DNA of 64,000 nucleotides, taken from contig JAHLKI010000018.1 of assembly GCA_025602905.1 (NCBI GenBank), positions 1 through 64,000 on the forward strand, read 5' to 3'. The DNA is from Phlyctochytrium arcticum. Its lineage: Eukaryota > Chytridiomycota > Chytridiomycetes > Chytridiales > Chytridiaceae. Both the position numbers and the translations under genes were made by a program. Position 1 is the first letter of the stretch, and every line of letters starts with the position of its first letter. Below are positions 32,550-42,599 of the stretch, piece by piece. The notes beneath the pieces are model-generated. The model was given only the letters and a program-made list of their open reading frames with translations, did not search any database and was not told the origin of the DNA.

Positions 32550-34337
32550 ATGTCGAACCACGCCAACCCTCCCCCACCAGCAGGACATCGCTCAGGGTCG
32601 GCGAGTACCTCTAGTGGATTGCAACAGGATGATTTCCGAAAGCTTCTTGCCACCCCCCGAGCAGTTACGCAAAAGACCCCAAGAGTTCCCAGCACTCCAA
32701 AACCTAGAGTTGCAGCAACTCCGGGCGGCAAAGATGCGGACGGCTTTGCAAGACCCATGCCCACAAAAGCAAAGAAACCATTCAAGCCAAAGAAGGAAAA
32801 GGATGAAGATGAACTTGAAGAATCAGCTTCGCTATACCGAGATCGGGCAAAGGAGCGCCGAGAAGGTGCTAATCCAGACTATTTAGAGACGGATGAGATG
32901 CTCGCCGTCCTTAAGACGAGTGAGACGGAGAAGGGAAGTGCCATTGGACCGGTGAAGGAGTTCTCCCAGTCCACGGTATCATACGAGCAAAGTAAATATC
33001 TAGGTGGTGATATGCAGCATACGCATTTAGTGAAGGGACTGGACTTTGCACTGCTGGACAGAGTCAAAAAGCAGTTGAAGGAGGAAGTAGACGTAGGTCA
33101 GGAAGAAGAGATAGCCAAATCATATATAGACAGGGTGCACGGCGCAGGCCCTACCAAATTCAACTCGACGTTTGCCGCGAACATTTGCGACATTGCTATC
33201 AAAAAAGCTAAGCCAACGTATCCTCCACGTAATGAGCTATTCATACCAGGGCGGTTGATATTCTCTTACGATTTGGGTTCGCGGATTGGCGATACAGATC
33301 AATATTCCATCACGACCGACATACCCACTTCCATTGTTCGCAGTAAGGCTGAAAGCCGAAACTCTGACGGAGCCATGGGAGATACAACGGGTGACTTGGT
33401 TATCGAAAAGATTATCAGCGTTGTCTCTGCGTTGCGGGAAGCTGCAGAACCAGCAACCTTGGAGAAGAAGCGAATAAAACGAAAGGACAAAATAAAGCAG
33501 CAAGCAAAAGCTGCTGCTGCCATCAAAACTCCAATCGCGCCTGCTCCAGAGGAGAGTACTGCCATGGTCGTTGAGGATGACGGGGATGACATTTTTGCCG
33601 ACGCCGGCCGAGACTACAAATTGGATGTTTCCGAGCGTCAAGAAAGGAGCGGTAAACTTCCTGCACTGCCAGCGGGCTTTTTAGAAGTGCCGAACGACGA
33701 GGCTCAGTTGAAAGATGCCATTTCGGATTCGGGGACCGAGGCCGATCGCTTTCTTTCCAATTTAATCAAGGAAGGCGCAGGAATGCTGGATCAATTACAG
33801 GGGACCGGAGCGGCCAAAAAGCTTGTTGGCTCACTTGAAACCGAATCAGATAAACCTTCTGCAGAGGATGTCGCCGAAAGCTCCCTGAATGCCGCTGCGG
33901 AAGTCAAGAAACGACGGCGCGAGGTGGCTCTGCTTCCGGAGCCTGTCGTGCAGGCAGCTGCTGAAGTTTCTTATGGCGTGGACCTGGCAGACTTGGATGA
34001 CTCGGCCAGCGATAGCGAAGAGCCGGATCTCAATCAGATGGACATGGGGGTCAGACAGAATAAGCAGCGGCAGCTTACAAGGTTCAGTTTTGACACCGAG
34101 GAAGAGTGGCACAAGTACAAGGAGAGCCAGGTCCATATGCCGAAAGCTGCGTTCCAGTTTGGAGTAAAGTCGGCCGATGGCCGTAAAAAGGCAGGCGGAA
34201 AGGCCGATAAACCTAAATCAAAAGACCAAAAACAAAAGATGAACCGGGAGTTCCAGCAATTGAATAAGGTCTACAGTAATAAGTACGGCCAAGCATTGGA
34301 GGAAGAAGGCAGCAAGAAGAAGAAGCAAAAGAAGTGA
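32550..34337 (+). CDS. IK: RED / IK spliceosome protein
   Basis: Single exon, ATG at 32550, 595 aa. The frame is open 12 nt further upstream without an ATG. The RED N-terminal domain is clear: QQDDFRKLLATPR, YRDRAKERREGANPDY, SKYLGGDMQHTHLVKGLDF, and the GRLIFSYDL segment. The middle is Lys/Ala/Glu-rich (charged instead of the animal Arg-Glu-Asp repeats). The C-terminal RED domain ends with DYDYG-like acidic and Lys-rich tracts, including SKDQKQKMNREFQQLNKVY and a KKKKQKK tail. RED with SMU1 is a B-complex spliceosome component needed for activation and for efficient splicing of short introns, which dominate this window. Confidence 0.9.
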   Translation: MSNHANPPPPAGHRSGSASTSSGLQQDDFRKLLATPRAVTQKTPRVPSTPKPRVAATPGGKDADGFARPMPTKAKKPFKPKKEKDEDELEESASLYRDRAKERREGANPDYLETDEMLAVLKTSETEKGSAIGPVKEFSQSTVSYEQSKYLGGDMQHTHLVKGLDFALLDRVKKQLKEEVDVGQEEEIAKSYIDRVHGAGPTKFNSTFAANICDIAIKKAKPTYPPRNELFIPGRLIFSYDLGSRIGDTDQYSITTDIPTSIVRSKAESRNSDGAMGDTTGDLVIEKIISVVSALREAAEPATLEKKRIKRKDKIKQQAKAAAAIKTPIAPAPEESTAMVVEDDGDDIFADAGRDYKLDVSERQERSGKLPALPAGFLEVPNDEAQLKDAISDSGTEADRFLSNLIKEGAGMLDQLQGTGAAKKLVGSLETESDKPSAEDVAESSLNAAAEVKKRRREVALLPEPVVQAAAEVSYGVDLADLDDSASDSEEPDLNQMDMGVRQNKQRQLTRFSFDTEEEWHKYKESQVHMPKAAFQFGVKSADGRKKAGGKADKPKSKDQKQKMNREFQQLNKVYSNKYGQALEEEGSKKKKQKK

Positions 34338-34446
34338 ACATCCACGATGCCATTGATCTCTGGAATTCTCCAAGTGTATTTAATTCATGTAAATATGTAC
34401 AATAGGTGATCCAATTGGGGGGAACGATGCACCATCGCATCCAAAA

Positions 34447-35507
34447 CTATACCAAGAACTCGTCAAAGTCGAGGTCCTTACCCAGCTCTGCGGTTGGCGC
34501 TTGTTCAGCATCTGCAGGCTTGGCTTCGCCAGCAATATCCCACGTGTCCACGAGACCACCGCCAAGACCCGAAGAGTCTTCTGGTACAGGTTGCGTTGCA
34601 GGATTTGGCGTACTGAGTGCCGGGACAGTGGTGAATCCTGAATTATCCAGTCCGCTCATGCCAAAGTCACCACCCATTTGCAGGCTCGACGAACCAAGAG
34701 CGCCAATAGAGTCTCCAAACATGTCATAAAGACCCTGTGCCTGACCGGATAGATCTACTCCACCACCGGGCATAGCTGGGGCGTTCATATCCGTCATACC
34801 CAAGACATCCCCTCCCAAACCCGCATCTACCATTAGATCATCCAGGACGCTATCCAACTTCATTGGTGCCTGCATTCCCCCGGAACCAGGTAGATCCATT
34901 GTACCGGTCAAGTCCAAGCGAATCACGCCATCGCCATCAACACCCTCCCCTGGACTTTGCACTGGCGACAAGTTGGGTATTCCATCAGGCCCGCTCCGAT
35001 ACGGGTTGTCGGTAACGTTATCCTGATCCACAAAGTCTTCTTCTCGCGGCAACGGAGGGAGAACTCGCCGAGGATGTTTGTTTACTAATGCTTCATCGCG
35101 GTAAGACCGGTTCATGGCCTCTCGAGTGTGCTTGTCAACCCGGGAGAGAGTCTCCCGCCATGTATTGAGAAATGACTTGTATTCTTGAATAGCATCCTGC
35201 TTTTGTTGGATACCTTTCCGCAACTTGATGATATCCTATTGGCAAATTTCAAGTATTCCGCAGATCGGCTAATCGAAATTCAGCCATACATATTGAGCTG
35301 CAACCCGCTCGTCTGCCAGCAGACGCAAGCGTTTCTCGAGAAAGCTTAGGCGTAACGCTCTCAACTCTGCCAGAACGTCAGAGTTGATATCTATAGTTTA
35401 AGTTAGACCCTGATATTTGCCTCGCCGAAGACAGTGACCTTACCTATTGGTGAGCTAAGTGAGTGCGGGGCAGTGGTAACTTGGTGCAAGGCTGCCGCAA
35501 AGCTCAT
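34447..35507 (-). CDS. Coiled-coil protein with acidic disordered tail, unknown
   Basis: Three exons: 35444-35507, 35290-35390 and 34447-35235, in agreeing phases, giving 317 aa. The short first exon starts MSFAAALHQVTTAP. Residues about 22-115 are a long amphipathic helix (VLAELRALRLSFLEKRLRLL, then QQKQDAIQEYKSFLNTW). The rest is low-complexity, rich in P, G, D and M, and ends in the acidic hydrophobic motif DLDFDEFLV. This layout is seen in small transcription or Mediator-type subunits and in acidic activation tails. No family signature is certain, so no function is assigned. Its start lies only 61 bp after the stop of the small gene upstream on the same strand. Confidence 0.72.
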
Positions 35508-35568
35508 GGATACACAATGGAGACGCTCGTCAGGATCAGAAAGGATGATTAAGCGATCTTTCTATGTG

Positions 35569-35849
35569 TCAAGCGTTTGAACGTTCAGGTTTGGGCTGGG
35601 GTTTGGACTGGGGTTTGGAGACTTTCGCCAAGTGGCTGTGAATTTGACTTTGAGCGGACGCAACTTCACGCAAGGAGCGACGGAGTCGAGCGATCTCTGT
35701 GAAATTGTGCCAAAAATGCTGAAGCTACTTACATGAAGCCCGCAAATACAATCATGACCATCGGGCTCGTCGGGTCTCATCCAAAAGTCCTGCTCGAGTG
35801 TCGTGAATTTGGAGGATGCATGTTTCTTGACTTCGACATGTCTTGCCAT
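35569..35849 (-). CDS. Small unknown protein, about 80 aa
   Basis: Two exons: 35733-35849 and 35569-35694. The intron starts GTAAGT at 35732. The acceptor region reads CACAGAG: using the second AG gives IARLRRSLREVASAQSQIHS, a good coiled coil; using the first AG shifts the frame to a less helical tail. I prefer the second. The N-terminus reads MARHVEVKKHASSKFTTLEQ and contains DFWMRPDEPDGHDCICGLH with two cysteines. The tail is Lys/Pro/Gln-rich. No family is recognised. It is divergent from the thioesterase gene across only 92 bp. Confidence 0.55.
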
Positions 35850-35941
35850 TGTCCACGGCCGCGGCTAAAAAGCTGCCGACACCCGTCCGCCACAACACCT
35901 CGCAATTAATCTCCACAACAATTCAAGATTTAAGCAAGACG

Positions 35942-36683
35942 ATGTTGACAATAGCAAGGACAACAGCAAGGTTTCTGACCAGGCCGACAGCCTACTCCTG
36001 CCGCCTCAGTTCAACGGATGCAACTGCCAAATCCCGGGTGCCAGTAGGAGGGTGGTCCTCAGGTGCAAACACTCGGGCGGCGCTACCTCCCGCTGTTGCT
36101 GCTCTTCTCCAAGACTATCCCGCTGTCATTACAATACCTGTCCAATGGGGAGAACAAGATGTGAGTATTAGTAGACCCATGTCGCCACCAATTTAGTTAT
36201 CCTGAAACCATTGGACGTCTAGGTATTCCAACATCTGAACAATGTAACCTATCTACGCTATGCAGAATCAGGCCGTAAGATACTTGAGATGCTTTTCGTC
36301 ACCAATCTTGTTTCTCATCTGCTATATGATTGATAGGTATCGCCTACTTTGACCAAGTCTTGAAGCCACATCTGTCCGCGAAGGACTTTCGTTCATTCAT
36401 GGGCAACTCTGCCATCGGTCCCATTGCCAAATCCCTTTCGTGCACTTACCGTGCACAAGTCACATACCCAGACACCATCACCATCGGTATGAGTATCCGA
36501 CCCGAGCACGTTTTGAAGGATCGCTTCACTCAAACCTGCATAATGGTTTCACACAAGCAAGAACGGCTTGTAGCAGAGAGCGAATGTCTGGTTGTCACGT
36601 TTGATTACCGGACACAGAAAAAAGCTCCTATACCTGAAGCGATCTTGGCTGCCTGGAAGTTGGGAGAGGGAATAGAAGAGTGA
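35942..36683 (+). CDS. Mitochondrial hotdog-fold acyl-CoA thioesterase
   Basis: Three exons: 35942-36160, 36223-36274 and 36337-36683, giving 205 aa. The first 30 residues (MLTIARTTARFLTRPTAYS) lack acidic residues and are Arg/Thr-rich, like a mitochondrial presequence. The 4HBT signature is VQWGEQDVFQHLNNVTYLRY, with the catalytic aspartate in EQD (about residue 73) followed by HxNN. It is followed by YFDQVLKPHL and the central strand block CTYRAQVTYPDTITIGMSI. Members hydrolyse acyl-CoA or aryl-CoA. Chain specificity cannot be read here. LysRS follows in the same orientation after 118 bp. Confidence 0.85.
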
Positions 36684-36801
36684 ATCTTGATTTATTTTCT
36701 GTAATTTGAACAATCATTCAATTCATAAAAGACCTCTGTGTAACCGAAACAAGTTTTGACAGTCGGTCGGAGCTTTGCTGGTGCGGTGGGCAACGACCAA
36801 A

Positions 36802-38845
36802 ATGGCTAGCAAATTTCGACCAAGGTTCAAACTTCAAAGTGCGAGTAGCATAGTAGCCTGCCGTAAAGCACATACCAAACCTCGTCTCGCCGCCCCCACC
36901 GCTGAGGAGTACCGTTCGTTCCGCTTAGAATCCCTGAAATCTTCCTCCCTACCATCTTATCCTCGCTACTCCCCGTCCGACTACCTTATACAACCCTCAG
37001 AGTTCTCTAATCGTTTCGACAAGAAGTTTGAGAGTGGAGAATGGGGAAAGGATCTCAATTGTGCCCTTGCTGGTAGGTTTTACACGTTTGGGCAAAATTC
37101 GTTTGTTTATACTGAACATCATCCTCAGGTCGTATCATCTCTAGACGGGACGCTTCTAAGAAACTGGTGTTTTTGGACGTGCAGCGAGATGGACAAAGGA
37201 CGCAAATCATTCTCAAGAGAGATGATTTCTCCTCCAAGGAAGAGTTTGCCCATCTTTTGGCGCTGGTAAAGGAAGGGGACCACATTGGTATCGTCTGGCA
37301 AACTTGATGAACTGACCGACCAACGTCCCTAATGCAATCGAAACAGAATGCGTTGGTTATCCTGGGAGATCTCCAGCAGGCGAACTGAGTTTGGTCGCAC
37401 GATCACTTGTTCTATTGGCTCCATGTCTTCATAGAGTTCCCAAATCTCAAGGCTTGGCGGATACCGTATGTTGTGCTGAATACGTTCACATCAGAGAGGC
37501 CTCAGTCTGACCTTGTATCTACTATCAGGACACCCGGTTCCGTGCACGCTACCTTGATCTCATGGCGAATAAGAAGCCATTAGAAATCTTTAGGAAGAGG
37601 GCAAAGGTAAACTTGTAACGGAGAGAATTATCCTCCTCGCAGATCGCTGATCCACGTTTTCTAAATCAGGCTATACAATACATCCGAGAATACTTGACAA
37701 GGAAGGGATTTCTTGAAGTTGAAACCCCTATTCTTGGAATTCAAGCGGGGGGTGCCAACGCTCGACCATTTATCACGTCAAGTAACACCTTGGGATCTAA
37801 CATGTTCCTGAGGATTGCGCCTGAACTATACTTGAAGGTGGGTCTTGGCGATGTATTTCTGCAAGGTTGTGTGATTAATCTCGAGTACCAGCAACTGGTC
37901 ATTGGTGGAGTACAGAAAGTTTTCGAAATCGGCAAGCAGTTCCGGAATGAAGGTTCGAGTTTTCGACAGACAAGTATAAATGAACCCTGTTACTCAATGA
38001 CATCGTTTTTCTCAGGAATTGATACAACTCATAATCCAGAGTTTACAACTTGTGAACTCTACGAAGCATATCAGGATCTGGAGAATGTCATGAACATGAC
38101 TGAAGACCTAATCAGCGGTAAGTACATGCCCGCCAACAGGTTATCCTCAGAGCTGAACATGTTTCTTTTACTGCTAGGCCTAGTCACTAGTGTGCAAGGA
38201 AAGCCACAGTTACTCTATACCATCCATGACGCTGAAGGCCAAGCGCAAACCGTTGAGCTGGACTTTTCGCCGCCGTTTGCGCGTCTTGATGTTATCACCG
38301 CTTTGCAATCCGTTTTCGGTCAACTCCCCAACCTTGCCGACACCTCTTCCATTCCGGAACTCCTCGCTTTGTGCAAAACGCATGATATATACGTTACAAC
38401 ACCACACACACTTCCCCGCATACTTGACAAGATGATATCTACTGTTGTCGAGCCACTATGTGAACAACCTACATTTCTGACCAATCACCCAGTCGCGCTC
38501 TCCCCTCTGGCCAAGCGACTTACTCCCACGAGCGACACAGTGTCAAGATTTGAGCTGTTCGTCATGGGTAAAGAGTTGGCCAATGCTTATGAAGAGTTGA
38601 ATGATCCTGCGGAGCAATTGGAACGATTTCAAACACAGGCTGCTGACAAGGCCCTGGGTGATGATGAGGCTCAAGATATCGACAAGAGTTTTGTGGAGGC
38701 ATTGGAATACGGACTGCCACCCACAACGGGATGGGGACTGGGTATAGACAGGTTGTGCATGCTTTTGGCGGGTGAAAAGCGTATCAGGGAAGTCATTACG
38801 TTTCCTCTGCTTGCACCGAAAGCAAGCGATAAGCAGTCAGAGTAA
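36802..38845 (+). CDS. MSK1: Mitochondrial-type lysyl-tRNA synthetase (class II)
   Basis: Eight exons: 36802-37072, 37129-37287, 37347-37465, 37529-37606, 37670-37837, 37892-37952, 38016-38117 and 38178-38845, giving 541 aa with agreeing phases. Three introns have no in-frame stop, so an unspliced frame overstates the protein. The N-terminus is basic and acid-poor (MASKFRPRFKLQSASS), consistent with mitochondrial import. An OB-fold with GRIISRRDASKKLVFLDV follows. The catalytic core has motif 1 RARYLDLMAN...EVETPIL, motif 2 [20 protein letters not shown] (formed only after splicing) and motif 3 GWGLGIDRLCMLL. The EFTTCELYEAY stretch is typical of LysRS. It charges mitochondrial tRNA-Lys. Confidence 0.92.
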
Positions 38846-38948
38846 GATCCGTGGACGGGCGCTCTGTTGATAAATTAATAATGTATAGCCCGACACGTCA
38901 CAGTGTATTTACAAGAGTAAAAGGCTAAATATATCTACCCATCAAGTC

Positions 38949-39977
38949 CTAGCCCTTCAGCACTCGATCCAATTTCTTGGTTGTGCCCTTCATCCTACCC
39001 TGCACATTAGTAACTTGTTCATCCACTTCGCCCAGCAATTGATTTTGCAAGTCAAGCTCGTCTCCAATCTGGCGTCCAATCTGTGTCTGTCGCCGTATAA
39101 TTTCACCAAGTGTATCCAACGCTTGATCTTGTGATGACATTACGATGCGCTGGTGTTGAAGTAACGACTGCGGGGAAGTATCAGAGGGAAGGTCGAGGGT
39201 AAGACTTGAGGCTGCAACTCCGAATTTGCGGGATGATTGGCCCAGTAGTGCGTTTCTATCTGCATTACTTGTGTTGGTCGAGCGAGCACTACTCAGTGAT
39301 GACGCTGCGGATGGTGTTTGTGATTTGCTCGATGGTGGGCCAGTACGTATTCGTTCAAGCTCGCCGTAGAGTCCAGACACCAGGTCCTCTCGTCGCCTCT
39401 TTTCGCCCACCCCTTCTTTAGCGCCGACTTTAGGCATCGCTTCTTCCAAGTCCTTGACCTTTCTTTCAACAATTCGCATTTCTCTTCGAAATTCGGCTTG
39501 TGTTTGTGCGTCCGACGGGGAAGGACGGGACAGGCTTTTTAGGTGCTGGACATCTACTTGAATACTACGAAATACATCCATCCATTCTGCGCCAGTTGCA
39601 TCAGCACTAATGATGGGTCCATCGACCCCTGCTTCGATTTGTTTGACTAATTGAGACGGAACTTGGCAAAAGTCCAAAAACAACTTTGTTTTGCGGCACT
39701 TGGTATCCGACAAGAGCCCGACCAGGAAAGCTTCCAGCCCCTTTCGACGTACTTCAACGGCTGGCTTGAGAAAGGTTTTTGGTGGAAGCGGGACCGGGGG
39801 AGTGTAACCTTCCAAGTGGAATGCCGCGTTCAACTTGTCAAAGTCCGAGTAACGATGCCAGACTGTCCACGACTTGACGGGGCCTCTAACGACAATCTGG
39901 TACGCCGTGTGCGCATTTGGCGAGGTGCGCTCTTCAATTAAAGGAACAGTTATGGCAATGAGAGGAAACGCTGCCAT
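38949..39977 (-). CDS. VAM7: VAM7-like PX-domain SNARE
   Basis: Single exon, ATG at 39977 (MAAFPLIAITVPLIE), 342 aa. The frame is open 36 nt upstream but with no ATG. Residues about 5-115 form a PX domain with WTVWHRYSDFDKLNAAF, the Pro-loop PPVPLPPKTFL, and the following RRKGLEAFLVGLL helix. That architecture binds PI3P. The C-terminal 65 residues form a Qc-SNARE coiled coil (QDQALDTLGEIIRRQTQIGR and ELDLQNQLLGEVDEQV). There is no TM anchor, as in yeast Vam7, which acts in vacuole homotypic fusion with HOPS. It is convergent with LysRS, 103 bp apart. Confidence 0.88.
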   Translation of the reverse strand: MAAFPLIAITVPLIEERTSPNAHTAYQIVVRGPVKSWTVWHRYSDFDKLNAAFHLEGYTPPVPLPPKTFLKPAVEVRRKGLEAFLVGLLSDTKCRKTKLFLDFCQVPSQLVKQIEAGVDGPIISADATGAEWMDVFRSIQVDVQHLKSLSRPSPSDAQTQAEFRREMRIVERKVKDLEEAMPKVGAKEGVGEKRRREDLVSGLYGELERIRTGPPSSKSQTPSAASSLSSARSTNTSNADRNALLGQSSRKFGVAASSLTLDLPSDTSPQSLLQHQRIVMSSQDQALDTLGEIIRRQTQIGRQIGDELDLQNQLLGEVDEQVTNVQGRMKGTTKKLDRVLKG

Positions 39978-40343
39978 TTTGTGGTAGGAATCACCGCCCA
40001 GGCCGTTTGTCACAAGTTGATGTCACTAGTTGTGGGTGGCAAAGTTTCATAACGCGTCGGACCCCAGGCCTGTCAGAATTAAGAACTTCAGGGACTTGTC
40101 TCGGTCCTCACCCGCCACTGTCAAAGGCTATTGATTGTTCAGGACGTGCAGCATCATTTAAGCGTTCATTCTGATATGTATGTGAACAAGTAACTCATCC
40201 GGGACAGAGGTCGGTTCTGTCTGGGAGAGCTGGGGGAGGGAGAAGGTGCCTGGACAATTTATGACCATCACAATCGGATTAGGATGGATATCGGAAGTGC
40301 ATTCACAATGCATGGGGGCATTCGTGGGAGTTTTCCGGAGAGC
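39978..40343. other. 5' flank of the VAM7-like gene, nothing else seen
   Basis: This should hold the promoter of the minus-strand SNARE gene. No other open frame or repeat is supported. Confidence 0.4.
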
Positions 40344-40860
40344 TTATTGCACAGTTTGCAATCGTTTTTTTTTGTTTCGTTGGAAGAAATGAGGGTACCA
40401 GGGACATCTGTCGGTCAAGAGTAAGGCGCCTTCGCATACTTTTGCAGTGGGATCAACACATCGTTCTGCCAAAATGCAGTTACACCAATCGCTGTTGATT
40501 TTAGATGTAAAGGTGAATCCGACTCTTTGAACGATGTAGAAACTATCCAATGTCATTTTGGCAAAGCGAGGGCGTCGGCAATAGCTGGTTCGGCAGTTGA
40601 AGGGCACGAAGGCGCTGGACTGTTGCTCTTCGGAAGGCCTCAACCGGATCTAGGATCCCTCGAATGGGCTGGGCATTTAAATAGACTTTCAGAAGCACTA
40701 CTGACAAGTTAAAGCATTGTGGATCATAAGAGAGCCTACGTGAGAAAAATAGTATTAGCAGAAGGATCCCTGGAAGACGACTACCATAGGGATTTACCAA
40801 GATGAAGTTCGCGCGTTCAGCGTCAACCAAAGCTTTTGAGGGTTGCCAGTGTCCTCAAGC
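40344..40860 (-). other. Possible gene remnant with an intron-like segment
   Basis: Two overlapping minus-strand frames read LVDAERANFIL and TLDSFYIVQRVGFTFTSKIN. Between 40.73 and 40.80 kb the minus strand has GTAAATCCC, TGCTAATAC and CACGTAG, the donor, branch and acceptor of a plausible 60-nt intron. I could not build a consistent protein. It lies between the SNARE gene and the right repeat arm and may be a decayed gene. Confidence 0.3.
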
Positions 40861-40970
40861 AGATAACTCGCCCGATCTTCCAAAGAATGCAATACTACCC
40901 CAATGCCCCCTATAATCAGTAACTGAGGTGTAACTTAGCGAGAATCTGAGCCAGTCCCCCTCCACGACTC

Positions 40971-41581
40971 TCAAGATGTCGCCAATAATTGACCGTTCCT
41001 AAGTTTGGATTTCAAGCAACATCTATTGTTGCCAATCGGGTCAGAGCTTCCGCTTATAGATGACCTATGAAAATGACTCCCTTTCGCTGGAAAACCAATT
41101 ATCGGGCTCCTTTGCCAGAATGACCCAATGATCTCGGGCTCAAATCCAGTCTCCTGGTGAAAATCCTCCGCCGAAATCGAATATTGGGACCTCACCGCCA
41201 ATGTCTGTTGCCCAGTCGACGCTTTTGACGGACCTTCAAGTCCCAATGGTGTCGACCCAGAGCACCACCATAAATCGTCGCTGTCGGTGGTTAAAAGCCC
41301 TTCCGCGCCATCTTCGAATCCTTGCTTACTCCATCGCCAAGCCGCCTGCGCCTGGGGGAAAAGTCGATCCACATCTTTTTTTTTTCCCTTGGGGATCAGC
41401 ATATTATTTCCACTTCAACAAGGCGGTGTGTTTGCCTGTACCATCCCTGCAACAATTCATTCTGAGGCTCATTATTCTCCAATGCGCCAGCACTATGTGA
41501 TCCTGCAGTCGACGCGTTTCGTCTAGAAGCTGTTGCTGACGCGACGTGTGCGGGTCTGAATAATCTGCGCAAACAAACCAT
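40971..41581 (-). pseudogene. Better-preserved copy of the divergent gene in the right arm
   Basis: ATG at 41581 opens MVCLRRLFRPAHVASATASR, an acid-free, Arg/Ala/Ser-rich start like a mitochondrial presequence, then ENNEPQNELLQGW. A 53-nt intron (GTACAG donor, CTGAT, CCCCAAG acceptor, about 41.37-41.43 kb) joins into EKKKMWIDFSPRRRR in phase. The spliced frame then stops within about 25 residues (after SKDSKMARKGF). Homology to the left copy continues in another frame to about 41.0 kb, where SFWQRSP matches the left copy's YFWQSST. The encoded protein is unidentified. The gene may be shorter than the homology, or decayed. Confidence 0.45.
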
Positions 41582-41643
41582 TACGGCACATTTTGAGGGT
41601 TAGATATTCCCCGATGAGCGGGTGCGTAGCGGGCCTGAATCCT

Positions 41644-41651
41644 TATAAAAA
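41644..41651 (+). promoter_or_regulatory. TATA box, right arm copy
   Basis: TATAAAAA in the context CCTTATAAAAAGGCACC, the inverted equivalent of 23158-23165. It points right, towards the small spliced gene at 42213-42470, and sits about 60 bp from the start of the divergent gene at 41581. Confidence 0.55.
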
Positions 41652-42212
41652 GGCACCCTGCCCTCCCTTCCCCCGGTCTGATTTTGTTACGGATATTCCT
41701 GACAACCTGGCCAGTCAAGCAACAACCTGCACTGAAAATCTTCACAAAGGCCAGTACTCACCATCCACTCTGACTTGCTACCGTGCTGGAAACCCTCCCT
41801 CTTGGCGCTTTCTCGTCAACGTCCCATACAACTTGAGCAATCACCGGAACCTCCCATACGTCCCGGATCACCAACCTAGAGTCACGACGAATCGACAACC
41901 CCTACACGGAAGCAACTTGCAACAACTTTGCCCTCTACACCGCAAAAGCCGATCATCTCCACCAAGACCCAGTTCACGTTCAAGTCTTCCTCCGCGCTAC
42001 AACGCCTGCTGCTTTCACGCGACATTTCAGACTTTGGATTATGGACTCTCTCACCCATCGTAGCCAACGCCCACACATCGTTTGCTTCTTACATCTTCTG
42101 TACAAACGAGGCATAGTCAACCATGTACTATGTACATTCACCAACGTGTTCACATCGCCCGCAAGTTGTTTAATTTCAGCGCATACAATCAACCCGACAC
42201 AAGCTCTCCCAG

Positions 42213-42470
42213 ATGATGCTCACTGTAAGTTCTACCCAGTGCGCTCGCTGATAAATACTAACTTCACTTTCAATACTGTAGGATCATTTTCCCGCAGGCC
42301 GCAGCACTTATGACTTGCCCATCGATACACTTACCAAGGCTTCAAGCCGGACCTTATCCTTCCACGCCGGCTTTCAGCACCCTATTTCTCCCCGACGATC
42401 ATTCCAGGCACCTCACCGCACCGAAAACGCACCAGATCTATCTCCAAACAAACAAGAACAAGGCCATTAA
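42213..42470 (+). pseudogene. Truncated right-arm copy of the repeat-borne small gene
   Basis: ATG at 42213 gives the same four-codon exon (MMLT, 42213-42224). The intron 42225-42281 keeps the GTAAGT donor, TACTAAC branch and TGTAG acceptor. Exon 2 reads DHFPAGRSTYDLPIDTLTKA as in the left copy but meets a TAA at 42468-42470 where the left copy continues (QGHWAKF). The product would be 66 aa instead of 116. The leader back to the TATA box is well conserved between the two copies. Confidence 0.45.
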
Positions 42471-42599
42471 GCGGATTCTCGGTACAGTTTAGATTCGCAT
42501 ATGAGCTTCCAGGGGCCACTTTTCGCCGGCCGACAATGTTCAACTTGACAACATCACACCCCTTTGTTGCGACGGAAACGCCATGGTCTTCGACATCCC

